This document shows, in pieces, positions 55,777-63,964 of a DNA stretch of 64,000 nt. Source of the DNA: Bacillus pseudomycoides. GTDB lineage: Bacteria; Bacillota; Bacilli; Bacillales; Bacillaceae_G. A program made the position numbers and the translations under genes. The stretch spans positions 86,264 through 150,263 of the forward strand of contig NZ_NVOY01000029.1 of the NCBI RefSeq assembly GCF_002551005.1, in the 5' to 3' direction. Position 1 is the stretch's first letter. Each line of letters starts with the position of its first letter. The notes under the pieces were generated by a model that was not told the DNA's origin, searched no databases, and saw only the letters and a program-made list of their open reading frames with translations.

Positions 55777-57540
55777 TTAAAAATCTAATGCATTTACTTT
55801 ATCTTTTACTGTATTCACTTTCTGAGGTTGATGAGAAAGTTGGCTGCATTCACGAAACGCAAAATGTTTACACCCTATACACTTTTTCGTATCCAAATGT
55901 TCTAAAGCGTAGTTAATTGCATCCCCTGTATGCTCAAAGAAGTTCTGTTCCACAATCTCAGCATATAGTCCATTTCTAACTAAAGTTGTTTTTAGTTCAG
56001 ATTGAATTCCTGAGACTAGAAGTAAACCACCTTGTTGTTTAAAAGAATGAACAATACTTCTAAAGTAAGACTCTCCTGTCGTATCAATAAAAGGAACTTT
56101 TCCCATTCGTAAAATTAAAACTTTCGGTTTATAATGAATGGTTGCTAATATATTTTGTTCAAATGTTTGAGCAGCTCCAAAGAATAATGGACCTTCTATT
56201 GTATAAATACTAATTTGTGGACAATCATGAGCCTTATTCACCACATGTGGTAACAATTTTTCATTCTTTTTCGAATGATCCGGAAGTACTTTAGATATAA
56301 CTAGCATGTTGCTCATACGTTTTGTAAATAAAATAATAGCTAAAATAAGACCGATTTCTACAGCTGTTGTTAAACTTGTAAATACAGTTAACAAAAATGT
56401 TACAACTAATACAAGAGAATCTCCACTCTTCATTTTAAGAATATGGGCAAAATGTTTTTGTTCACTCATGTTCCAAGCTACTACCATTAAAATGGGAGCC
56501 ATACTTGCAAGTGGAATGTGCGACGCATACGGAGCTAATAATATAAGTATTAATAAAACAAAGATTCCATGAATAACACCTGATATCGGTGAAGTTGCTC
56601 CGCTCTTAATATTAGTTGCTGTTCGAGCAATTGCTCCAGTTGCTGGAATACCTCCAAATAATGGTGTCACAATATTAGCAATTCCCTGACCAATAAGTTC
56701 TTTGTTACTGTTGTGTTTACTATTTGTCATACCATCTGCCACGACAGCGGATAGAAGAGATTCAATACCACCGAGCATCGCAATTACAAATGCCGGACCC
56801 ATCAGCTGTTTGATGCGCTCGAACGTAATTTCTGGTACATGAAACTGCGGAAGTGTATTAGGTATCGTACCATATGCTATACCAATAGTAGGTACATGGC
56901 CTGAGAAAAATACCGTTGCCATTAAAGTTGAAATTATAATAGCTACTAATGAACCAGGCACTTTTGGAAAGATTTTTGGTGTTACGAGTATAACAACAAG
57001 GCAAGTGAACGCTGTTATTATGCTATAAAAATTGATGGTATCAATATGAATAAAGATTTCGTTCAGATTTGCTATAAATGCCTCATGCTTTTTTATACCT
57101 GTTAAACCTAAAAAGCTAGCAATTTGTCCCGTAAAAATAGTAACAGCAATACCTGATGTAAAACCAACTGTTACAGGACGTGGGATAAACTTAATTAAAG
57201 ATCCCAATTTAAAAATCCCCATTAAACATAAAAGAATTCCAGCCAATAAACCCGCCAGTAACAAATTTTCATATCCATAGGTAATTACAATACTTAAAAG
57301 AATCGGAACAAAAGCACCTGTCGGCCCTCCTATTTGATATCTTGAACCACCAAATAGCGCAGTAAGAATTCCAGCAATACATGTAGTATAAATTCCATAC
57401 TCTGGTTTAACTCCAGAAGCTATAGCAAAAGACATAGCAAGTGGAATCGCAACAACTCCGACAATCGTTCCTGAAAGAAGATCCTTTTGAAAGTGCCCCA
57501 ATGAGTATCCTTCAAATCTTCCTGTAAATAACCCTTTCAT
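55777..57540 (-). CDS. SulP family anion transporter with STAS domain
   Basis: 587 residues. Ten or more hydrophobic segments (about 20-405), with PLAMSFAIASGVKPEYGIYT and FGGSRYQIGGPTGAFVPILL typical of SulP. STAS domain at about 430-545 (QISIYTIEGPLFFGAAQTFE, LILRMGKVPFIDTTGESYFR). An unusual C-terminal tail CIGCKHFAFRECSQLS contains three cysteines. Transports sulfate, bicarbonate or other anions; substrate not fixed. Last gene after an ArsR regulator and a Cys-rich protein, 117 bases downstream of the latter. Confidence 0.9.
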   Translation of the reverse strand: MKGLFTGRFEGYSLGHFQKDLLSGTIVGVVAIPLAMSFAIASGVKPEYGIYTTCIAGILTALFGGSRYQIGGPTGAFVPILLSIVITYGYENLLLAGLLAGILLCLMGIFKLGSLIKFIPRPVTVGFTSGIAVTIFTGQIASFLGLTGIKKHEAFIANLNEIFIHIDTINFYSIITAFTCLVVILVTPKIFPKVPGSLVAIIISTLMATVFFSGHVPTIGIAYGTIPNTLPQFHVPEITFERIKQLMGPAFVIAMLGGIESLLSAVVADGMTNSKHNSNKELIGQGIANIVTPLFGGIPATGAIARTATNIKSGATSPISGVIHGIFVLLILILLAPYASHIPLASMAPILMVVAWNMSEQKHFAHILKMKSGDSLVLVVTFLLTVFTSLTTAVEIGLILAIILFTKRMSNMLVISKVLPDHSKKNEKLLPHVVNKAHDCPQISIYTIEGPLFFGAAQTFEQNILATIHYKPKVLILRMGKVPFIDTTGESYFRSIVHSFKQQGGLLLVSGIQSELKTTLVRNGLYAEIVEQNFFEHTGDAINYALEHLDTKKCIGCKHFAFRECSQLSHQPQKVNTVKDKVNALDF

Positions 57541-57657
57541 TATAAACCCTTCTTTTCTGTTTTAATAAATCTTACTTTTTTCGAAAAATTAATTACCTCT
57601 TAATAAATTTGAATTGTAAATACATTTTTCACGCTCTTATATAGGGAACTCATTAGC

Positions 57658-58098
57658 CTAATATTTACTAAACGTTTTGCTCAAATGACGTTCTAATTCA
57701 CCTATATCTCCGTTCTCTTGCACATAGGTTTTCAACCTTTCTGCTAGAAGTTCCCCTTCTCGGCTATCTAACTTCTCTGTATTTATAAATGATTTAATCC
57801 ATACTTTATCTGGCGTACTATCTCTACGAAACATTTGACCTGGAATTTCACTCCAAAAACGTTTCCATTCATCCAGTAATCCTATTTGATCAAATAAAAA
57901 ACTTTGAATTCCACATAACCAAGCTGTACAAGCCGTATTTCTCTTTTGACACCCAACATTATCTTGTAAATGCTGGCATGAAAAACAACAAGAATTCCCG
58001 CTCTTAATACAAACCTTACAAACGTGATGAGCTCCTACTGAGCGAAATATCTCAATTCCATGTTGAATAATAACCTCTTTCTTAACTTCGATACTCAA
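57658..58098 (-). CDS. Cysteine-rich protein of unknown function
   Basis: 146 residues from a TTG immediately behind AAGGAGGAGG, overlapping the ArsR gene by 17 bases. Nine cysteines cluster in residues 27-62: HHVCKVCIKSGNSCCFSCQH then GCQKRNTACTAWLCG, suggesting metal or iron-sulfur binding. The C-terminal half is helical. Not recognised. Translation is probably coupled to arsR. Context (ArsR plus SulP) suggests a metal- or anion-responsive unit. Confidence 0.7.
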   Translation of the reverse strand: MSIEVKKEVIIQHGIEIFRSVGAHHVCKVCIKSGNSCCFSCQHLQDNVGCQKRNTACTAWLCGIQSFLFDQIGLLDEWKRFWSEIPGQMFRRDSTPDKVWIKSFINTEKLDSREGELLAERLKTYVQENGDIGELERHLSKTFSKY

Positions 58099-58450
58099 CC
58101 TCCTCCTTAACTATAGTTTTATCGTCCTCTTCATCTAGTTCTTCTAACATTGAAATCGTATCAATTAAATGGTTATTAAAAATTGCTCGTGCAACTTCGA
58201 GTAAATTCATAATCATTGGATCTCGAAGAGAATATAAAACTCGTTTCCCATCTTTCGTACCAACAACAATATTTTTTGCACGTAATACACTTAGTTGTTG
58301 TGAAACAGCAGAACCTTCCTTATTAAGAATACTTTGGAGTTCATTTACACTTTTTTCACCCTCTGACAGTAACTCAAGAATACGAATCCGTAAAGGATGT
58401 GATAAAGCTTTAAAAAAATCAGCCTTAAACTGTTGCATTTCATTTCCCAT
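58082..58450 (-). CDS. ArsR family transcriptional regulator
   Basis: 122 residues. Winged helix: FFKALSHPLRIRILELLSEG, SVNELQSILNKEGSAVSQQL then SVLRAKNIVVGTKDGKRVLY. The usual E-L-C-V-C metal site is absent (ELQSIL), so it is not a classical As/Cd sensor. GGAGGCG precedes the ATG. First gene of the operon with the Cys-rich protein; the SulP gene follows. Confidence 0.9.
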   Translation of the reverse strand: MGNEMQQFKADFFKALSHPLRIRILELLSEGEKSVNELQSILNKEGSAVSQQLSVLRAKNIVVGTKDGKRVLYSLRDPMIMNLLEVARAIFNNHLIDTISMLEELDEEDDKTIVKEEVEYRS

Positions 58451-58639
58451 TTAAACGCCTCCATTACTTACTTATCATTTTAAAGAATTTAGCAGTATTC
58501 TATACATCTTCAAATGTTTGAATATGTATAGAATACTGCTATCGTTAATAATTTTCAATATAAATTTTAAGTATAGGGAACGAATAAAAAGCGAATAATC
58601 CATACGTATATTTTAATTACTCACATTCATGCTTAGAAC

Positions 58640-58683
58640 GAAAGAAGACCAGTTACACTCTGTAACCGGTCTTCTTTCTATTT
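58640..58683 (-). terminator. Terminator of the AI-2E-family gene
   Basis: GAAAGAAGACCAGTTAC pairs with GTAACCGGTCTTCTTTC with one G-T pair, five-base loop; T-run on the minus strand, overlapping the stop. Confidence 0.85.
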
Positions 58684-59760
58684 CTTATTTCTTTTCGATT
58701 CAAAAAGCCTTACTAAATTTGAAATAATTGTTTTCATTACCGCATAGGTTGGTACAGCTAAAATCATTCCAATAATTCCAGCAAAGTTTCCGACACCAAG
58801 AATTAACATGATAATTGTTAAAGGATGAATATTTAGTTTCTCACTCATAATTCGCGGTGATAAAATATTACTTTCAAATTGCTGAACAATCGTTACCACA
58901 ACAATAACCCATACCGCCTGCATCGGCGATACAAATAGTCCAACAATAACCGCTGGCGCCGCTCCTATAAACGGACCTAAATTTGGAATAATATTCGTAA
59001 ATGCTGCTACAATCCCTAAAATAAAAGCATACGGTAACCCAATGATTAAATAACCAACAAACGTGAAAGCTCCGACAAATAAACAAACAAGTGCTTGACC
59101 TTGAATGTAAGCTGCAAGTGTTTCATTCGTTTCTTTAAAAAGTCGAAACCCTTCTTCACGATAAGTTTCTGGTAAAAAACGAACTGCTGCCCCAGGGAAT
59201 TTATGGCCATCTTTAAACATATAAAACAAAATAAATGGAACTGTGAAAACAACTAACGCAACGTTTGTAATGATTCCAAATAATGCCGTTGCACTCGCTG
59301 TAAGTGTATTTGGTATCTCTTTCAAATACGTGAGAGCATTCTTTTCTAACGCCTGTAACGAAACATAATCCTGTGTTGTAAGCCATTGAAATAGCTTATG
59401 ATTCGATAAATCTGCTATGTATTCTTTTCCCACTTTAATATACGTTGGCATATTGGTTACTAAATCCATCAGCTGATGAGATAAAGTTGGAACAACAACG
59501 CCAACTGCAACAGCTATTAATGTAATAATAAAGACATATAGTAACAAAATTGATAAACTGCGTGGTACCTTTTTGTTCTCTAAAAAAAGCAATACGGGAT
59601 TAAACATAAAATACAAAAATGCTGCAATTAAAATAGGGAAAAATAAAGTGGAAATAAAAATACCGATTGGTTGGAATAAAAACGAAATTTTTGTACAGAT
59701 AAAGATAATCGCTACAACCATCAATACTTCTAATGTCCAAAAATGAACTTTTGATTTCAA
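58678..59760 (-). CDS. AI-2E family transporter
   Basis: 360 residues from a TTG behind AAAAGGAGG with eight-base spacing. Seven to eight hydrophobic segments; PILIAAFLYFMFNPVLLFLE, the middle FLPETYREEGFRLFKETNET loop and GAAPAVIVGLFVSPMQAVWV then FESNILSPRIMSEKLNIHPL are diagnostic (YueF/PerM family). Members export AI-2 or act as Na+/H+ antiporters; the substrate cannot be told. Single gene with its own terminator. Confidence 0.92.
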   Translation of the reverse strand: MKSKVHFWTLEVLMVVAIIFICTKISFLFQPIGIFISTLFFPILIAAFLYFMFNPVLLFLENKKVPRSLSILLLYVFIITLIAVAVGVVVPTLSHQLMDLVTNMPTYIKVGKEYIADLSNHKLFQWLTTQDYVSLQALEKNALTYLKEIPNTLTASATALFGIITNVALVVFTVPFILFYMFKDGHKFPGAAVRFLPETYREEGFRLFKETNETLAAYIQGQALVCLFVGAFTFVGYLIIGLPYAFILGIVAAFTNIIPNLGPFIGAAPAVIVGLFVSPMQAVWVIVVVTIVQQFESNILSPRIMSEKLNIHPLTIIMLILGVGNFAGIIGMILAVPTYAVMKTIISNLVRLFESKRNKK

Positions 59761-59875
59761 AAAAAGTGCCTCCTTTTAAATTTCTTCTATACATTGTAAC
59801 AAATTGAAGCAAAAATTTATATGCTATTTCTACGTTCTATATTCCAAAACACAAATAAATACACTACAATAAAGA

Positions 59876-60029
59876 CATAAGTGAAACTTTTGTCAGTAGA
59901 GTTTTCATTCTATGCTGATTATTTGTTGAACCAATCGGACTTTTACGGGCGGTTATTCCTTCCCTATCTCCTTTGTATATCTCAAAGTCTTGAAGTGAGG
60001 ATTCTATTGTCCGTAAATAGCAAGATAAA
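59876..60029 (+). repeat. bcr1-like element
   Basis: CATAA-GTGAAAC at the left, AACCAATCGGACTTTTACGG near 59930, CTTGAAGTGAGGATTCTATT and GTCCGTAAATAGCAAGATAAA at the right end. About 150 bp, the size usual for bcr1. The left flank (CATAA) differs from ATAAA by one shift, so the target duplication is imperfect. It lies directly upstream of the HNH-like gene. Confidence 0.75.
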
Positions 60030-60054
60030 AATTTGCAACTAAAAGGTGATAATT

Positions 60055-60867
60055 ATGCCAATATGCAGTATATGTAGAGATGATAAACAATGTATAGAAC
60101 AATATGTAATTCCAGAAGTGTTATGTGGATACTACTATATCAACACTGTGTGTGAAACATGCCATGAAAACGTACTAGCAAGTATAGATCGTCTATTAAT
60201 TAGCCATAAATTAATCCAGTATAAAATAGATCAACTTAAACATCAAATTGACTCTCCTCTTCTTCTAGATATATATGATGAAGAAGAATATGCAAATGAA
60301 GAAACGGAAAGTGATGAGTTCCAATTCTCAAATTCTCTCATTATGAAACTATGTAAAAGGCACGATATCTCACTTCATGATGAAATATGGAAAGAAGAAC
60401 GAGTAACAAAGGTTGCGGGTTCTATTCAACGTGAATTACTCCTTGATAACCGCAAATATAAGATAAGTTTATTGAAAATGGCTTACTTATTTGCTGTAAA
60501 TACAATAGATGGTTATTTTCATGATCCTGATGCAGTAGTTATTTCTAACATTTTATCTAACATCGATTTCATTGAATTAAAAGATAGAAATATTGTACGA
60601 GAGTTAAGCAAAAGTTCATTATGGAACACTTTAAATACTGATTGCGAAAACCACTATTTCATTTTACTAAGTGACAAAGATGGATTATTTTGCTTTATTC
60701 GCCTCTTTGATGTGTTTGATGTCGTTGTTCATCTATCTAGAAAAAAATACAGTCTTCCGTCACCAATTGTCGGTGTAAATGATGCAATTAACCAAGTATT
60801 TTATACAAAAAGTTTAAAAGATTATATGAATGGATTATTCAAGCCAACAAATGGAATTCAATCTTAA
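60055..60867 (+). CDS. HNH-like zinc-finger protein
   Basis: 270 residues from the ATG at 60055 behind AAAAGGTGA; the frame opens at a GTG nine bases earlier. Zinc-knuckle pair CSICRDD and CETCHENV at residues 4-45, spaced as in HNH nucleases, with QYVIPEVLCGYYYINTV between, where the usual catalytic His before I-P is Tyr-Val. So a degenerate HNH fold that may bind but not cut. Rest: helical with an acidic patch (YDEEEYANEETESDEF). Function unknown. Confidence 0.65.
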   Translation: MPICSICRDDKQCIEQYVIPEVLCGYYYINTVCETCHENVLASIDRLLISHKLIQYKIDQLKHQIDSPLLLDIYDEEEYANEETESDEFQFSNSLIMKLCKRHDISLHDEIWKEERVTKVAGSIQRELLLDNRKYKISLLKMAYLFAVNTIDGYFHDPDAVVISNILSNIDFIELKDRNIVRELSKSSLWNTLNTDCENHYFILLSDKDGLFCFIRLFDVFDVVVHLSRKKYSLPSPIVGVNDAINQVFYTKSLKDYMNGLFKPTNGIQS

Positions 60868-60887
60868 AGAATAATCGATATGCTTCC

Positions 60888-60917
60888 AAAAAGTAGAACG
60901 TACGCTCTACTTTTTTA
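60888..60917 (+). terminator. Terminator of the HNH-like gene
   Basis: AAAAGTAGA (from 60889) pairs with TCTACTTTT, loop ACGTACGC, followed by T-run. Confidence 0.8.
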
Positions 60918-60940
60918 TATAAACAAGATTGTGCTATAAT
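60912..60940 (+). promoter_or_regulatory. Extended -10 promoter without an ORF
   Basis: TGC-TATAAT (60932-60940) is an extended -10; TTTTTA 17 bases upstream is a weak -35. No open reading frame follows on the plus strand before the terminator at 61091-61132, which suggests a non-coding RNA. Confidence 0.55.
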
Positions 60941-60989
60941 AACAATGAAAAGAGCGATACAATCACATAAATAAACTAAATTAGCATAT

Positions 60990-61034
60990 AAAAAAAAATA
61001 AAAAAAAAGACTAGCGTGCGGCAACACACTAGTC
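60990..61034 (-). terminator. Terminator of the toxin mRNA
   Basis: On the minus strand GACTAGTGTG, loop TTGCCG, CACGCTAGTC (one G-U pair), then eight to ten T twice. A very strong Rho-independent terminator, with no annotated gene other than the toxin ORF upstream of it. Confidence 0.9.
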
Positions 61035-61090
61035 CACTATAACTCAGCAGAGTGGATTATTCATTATCCTATTTGTTTCTCATGAATTAG

Positions 61091-61132
61091 ACAACCCACC
61101 TTCTATTGGCGTAGAGTGGGTTGTTATTTTTT
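61091..61132 (+). terminator. Plus-strand terminator at the toxin 3' end
   Basis: ACAACCCAC (61091-61099) and GTGGGTTGT (61116-61124) perfect arms, 16-base loop, then TATTTTTTG. It reads correctly only on the plus strand. Confidence 0.8.
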
Positions 61133-61216
61133 GAGCTTGTCGATTAATAACACGACGAACGTTAGCAATGCAACGAGAAAAAGACCGCCTTGCAAAAGCA
61201 ACGAAAGTTCACTCAA
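61124..61216 (-). CDS. Putative holin-like type I toxin, 30 residues
   Basis: TTG at 61216-61214, TAA at 61126-61124, GGGAGGTG seven bases upstream. It reads MSELSLLLQGGLFLVALLTF, then VVLLIDKLKK: short N-terminal cap, one membrane helix (about 5-26) and a basic tail. This is the layout of the putative holin-like toxins (TxpA/BsrG and Hol_Tox-like families), which depolarise or damage the membrane. The leader pairs with the ribosome binding site (61218-61249), and an antisense RNA is predicted. Too short for standard gene calling. Confidence comes from context as much as from sequence. Confidence 0.65.
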   Translation of the reverse strand: MSELSLLLQGGLFLVALLTFVVLLIDKLKK

Positions 61217-61217
61217 T

Positions 61218-61249
61218 TTATCACCTCCCAACACTTAGAGAAGTGATAA
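61218..61249 (-). promoter_or_regulatory. Shine-Dalgarno sequestering hairpin of the toxin mRNA
   Basis: In the minus-strand RNA UUAUCACUU (61249-61241) pairs over nine bases (one G-U) with AGGUGAUAA (61226-61218), which contains the ribosome binding site; the loop is 14 bases. Such burial of the site is common in type I toxin mRNAs. Confidence 0.7.
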
Positions 61250-61316
61250 TAAAACAACCACTCTGACCATGAGTTACTCTTTCATTTTATCATAATTTTC
61301 ATTTCTTTACGATGAA

Positions 61317-61350
61317 AACCGGCAAGCTTTATACTTGCCGGTTATTTTAT
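61317..61350. terminator. Hairpin AACCGGCAAG / CTTGCCGGTT
   Basis: Ten-base perfect arms (61317-61326, 61334-61343), T-rich tails both ways. It isolates the toxin promoter from the following gene. Confidence 0.75.
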
Positions 61351-61400
61351 TGTGCTGAGAAAAAACAAATGTGACATACTAAGAAAAAGAAGGTAGTCAT

Positions 61401-62384
61401 ATGTGGAATTGGATAAGAAAAGGAATAAAACAAATAATTCTAATAGCTCTCATTGTTCTTACGGGAGGAATAATTTGGATGTATGCTACAAATTCTGGTC
61501 ATAAACTGCGCGAAATGATAGGAGGATCTATCCTGTCATCACAGCACCCACAATTTGCAAGATTACTCTTATCGAAAGATGAGATCCATCAATTAGAAAC
61601 TGCTATTTATGCACCGCCAACACAAAAATCAAAACTTCCTAATTTTTTGTATTCCCGTAAAAAACAGCCTTTATCTGTAACTGTGGAAACAATTGAAGAT
61701 CCGCATTTCACAGCAAAAGTAATGAAAATAAATGACCCAACTACCATTCATTTAGTAAGTACGAAATATCATGATCAAGGACAACCGTTATCTGATCTCA
61801 TCGAACAAAATGGAGGTATTGCGGGTATTAACGCAGGAGGATTTAAAGATCCGGGAGGTGTTGGACGTGGTGGACAAATTATCGGGATTGCGCTTTCTGA
61901 TGGTATGATTCGTTCAGAGCCTGGATTTAGTCCAGACGTACGCAATCTTATTTGCGGGTTCACTAAAAAAGGGCAATTCATTACAGGAATGTATTCTATA
62001 AATGAGTTAAAGCGTATGAGCGTCTCGCAAGCCGTAGCATTCGGACCGCAGTTGATTGTAGACGGGAAAAATATAGTGACTGATCAAGTTGAGGAAGCAT
62101 TTGGCTGGGCACCACGAACAGGCATCGGACAAGATACTGAGGGGAATGTAATCATGATTGTAACAGACGGAAGGTTTTATTGGAACAAAAACCATCGCGG
62201 AGCTTCCATGAGAGATATGGTTTCCCTTTTCAAAAAATACGGATGTATAGATGCGTTTGCCCTAGACGGCGGAGGTTCCACAACGATGATTTATAAAGAA
62301 AAGCTACAATTAAAACCGGCAACCGAAACGTCTGTCGGAATGCGCTATCTTCCAAATGCATTTGTAATCATTCCGAAAGAATAA
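61401..62384 (+). CDS. Phosphodiester glycosidase family (NAGPA domain) protein
   Basis: 327 residues. One N-terminal membrane anchor (about 10-29). The NAGPA domain occupies about 120-325: GGIAGINAGGFKDPGGVGRG, QAVAFGPQLIVDGKNIVTD, RTGIGQDTEGNVIMIVTDGR and DAFALDGGGSTTMIYKEKL. The last motif, L-D-G-G-G-S-T-T-M, is diagnostic. Family members cleave sugar-phosphodiester links in exopolysaccharide or wall polymers. Acts outside the cell. Start ATG behind AAGAAGGTAG. Confidence 0.9.
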   Translation: MWNWIRKGIKQIILIALIVLTGGIIWMYATNSGHKLREMIGGSILSSQHPQFARLLLSKDEIHQLETAIYAPPTQKSKLPNFLYSRKKQPLSVTVETIEDPHFTAKVMKINDPTTIHLVSTKYHDQGQPLSDLIEQNGGIAGINAGGFKDPGGVGRGGQIIGIALSDGMIRSEPGFSPDVRNLICGFTKKGQFITGMYSINELKRMSVSQAVAFGPQLIVDGKNIVTDQVEEAFGWAPRTGIGQDTEGNVIMIVTDGRFYWNKNHRGASMRDMVSLFKKYGCIDAFALDGGGSTTMIYKEKLQLKPATETSVGMRYLPNAFVIIPKE

Positions 62385-62406
62385 GGATTCTTAGCTGGTC
62401 GGCTTT

Positions 62407-63477
62407 TTATAATTGATGACTGATTCTCTCTTGAACTTTATTCATTACTGTATCATAAAACGTTCTCTCATCATCCACATTGATATGAACTTTTGTTACT
62501 GTTTTTTGAAACCCATAAAACATAGTTGCCTTTGTTGGCTCTACTAACACGATTTCGAGTTTTGCTTGTTCTTTCATAAACTCGTTTACCATCGCATCAA
62601 AAATTTGCTTTTGTTCAATTTTAGAAGGTAATGCCCCTTTATTATGATGTATGCTTTCAATATTACCAAATGGTACGATAAGCTGTTTCGTCAAACCAAC
62701 TTGTAAAATAAGTTCATTATCAGTTACAACATAGGGACATAAACGAATTGCTTGAATTTCTGCTAAGAAAAATAGCACTGCGTAAACATTTAAGATTAGC
62801 AGAACCCATGCTACAATAGGATTCCATTGATGAAGAAAATAATGAAAACCGATAGATTCAATTAATGTCGCATGTATGAGCATAATATAAAATGCGATGG
62901 AACCTGTTTTTTTATGATACGTAAACATATTTGAACTTGTATTTACTTTTTTACGCCAAGAGAATAACGCGTAGTATAACAACTTACACTCAGATAACAA
63001 TACATTCACAGCGACACTTTGGGTTATGGAATCGTACACTGCTTTTTCAATTGCATATGAAAAAGATGGATATGCGAGCCTGTATTTCTTATAAGAGCGA
63101 ATAATCGCAGGTAGTTTTCTTGCTATTTTGTAAAAAAGATATAGCTCTAAGCAAAGAAAGGCAATTTCCCCAGCTATTAATATATAATTGATAAACGAAA
63201 AAGATTCAAAATACGAATTTGGGATAATAAATCTTGCAGCAATGTAACCTGCAAGTATAACAGGAAAGATGTATTTTAGTGAATATCGCTTTCTTATAAT
63301 AAGCATGTAAGTGACGATTGGAATAGTGAGTACAAAATCAAATAGAGAACCAAGTGCTACTCTGCTTGGTAAAGGCGACATGATTGGTAGCGCATAAACA
63401 AGAATATTCGAAAGGATGATCAAACTCGTAATAGCGAACCAGATTAACCATCGTTTCTTCGATATTGCATGATTCAT
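62407..63477 (-). CDS. Polytopic membrane protein of unknown function
   Basis: 356 residues, about seven hydrophobic segments in 1-245 and a soluble C-terminal domain (about 250-356: VVTDNELILQVGLTKQLIVP, VLVEPTKATMFYGFQKTVTK) that looks PH-like (bPH2). Homologues are often called beta-carotene monooxygenase in databases without basis. AAGGAATGA precedes the ATG. It follows the disrupted TPR gene by 14 bases. Confidence 0.75.
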   Translation of the reverse strand: MNHAISKKRWLIWFAITSLIILSNILVYALPIMSPLPSRVALGSLFDFVLTIPIVTYMLIIRKRYSLKYIFPVILAGYIAARFIIPNSYFESFSFINYILIAGEIAFLCLELYLFYKIARKLPAIIRSYKKYRLAYPSFSYAIEKAVYDSITQSVAVNVLLSECKLLYYALFSWRKKVNTSSNMFTYHKKTGSIAFYIMLIHATLIESIGFHYFLHQWNPIVAWVLLILNVYAVLFFLAEIQAIRLCPYVVTDNELILQVGLTKQLIVPFGNIESIHHNKGALPSKIEQKQIFDAMVNEFMKEQAKLEIVLVEPTKATMFYGFQKTVTKVHINVDDERTFYDTVMNKVQERISHQL

Positions 63478-63491
63478 GTAATCATTCCTTT

Positions 63492-63964
63492 TTATTTAAA
63501 AATTTCATTTAAATGCTCTTTGTAAAATGTAATTGCTTTTTCATATTTTTTTACACTTTCCGTCTTCACTGCTACATCTAGTAGTAGCTTCATCGCCTCT
63601 TCATATGATTGTACATTGTACTTTGCTATGGATAAAAATACTTTCATGGCGCCATCATCTGGATAACATTTTATTCCCGCTTCCAATGTAGCAATCGCTT
63701 TATCGTATTCTCCAATACACCGATATGTACTTCCTAAACCAATATAAGCACCACGCAAACTTTCTCCTTCTATTCCTAGTTCAATAGCCTCTCATAAAAT
63801 GGAACGGCTTCTGTTTCCATTCCCATAGCATCATGTGTGCATGCACATAGATATAAGATTTCTGAATTTTGAGTAGAGTTTATTAAACGTAACAAGATCT
63901 CTCTTGATTCAGCAAATTTTTTCTCATTACGCAATTGAATCGCTTTTTTAAATAGATTTTCCAT
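63492..63964 (-). pseudogene. Tetratricopeptide-repeat protein gene, frameshifted
   Basis: Two frames form one TPR protein: residues 1-62 (MENLFKKAIQLRNEKKFAES...EAVPFYERLLN, stop) and a second part beginning after the shift (IELGIEGESLRGAYIGLGST, YRCIGEYDKAIATLEAGIKC, YPDDGAMKVFLSIAKYNVQS). Adding one base near 63785-63790 restores AIELGIEGESLRGAYIGLG. Total length 473 bases fits 157 codons plus stop minus one base. Either a true mutation or a sequencing error. Four TPR units when intact. The ORF ends 14 bases before the membrane protein gene. Confidence 0.8.

Larger units (their letters stand above)
60947..61132 (+). ncRNA. Predicted antitoxin RNA, antisense to the toxin mRNA 3' end
   Basis: Predicted from the orphan promoter at 60912-60940 and the terminator at 61091-61132. 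About 185 nt. It would overlap the 3' untranslated region and last codons of the toxin mRNA by about 100-140 nt, as in type I systems. Start position is estimated. Inference only; no sequence family is claimed. Confidence 0.45.
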
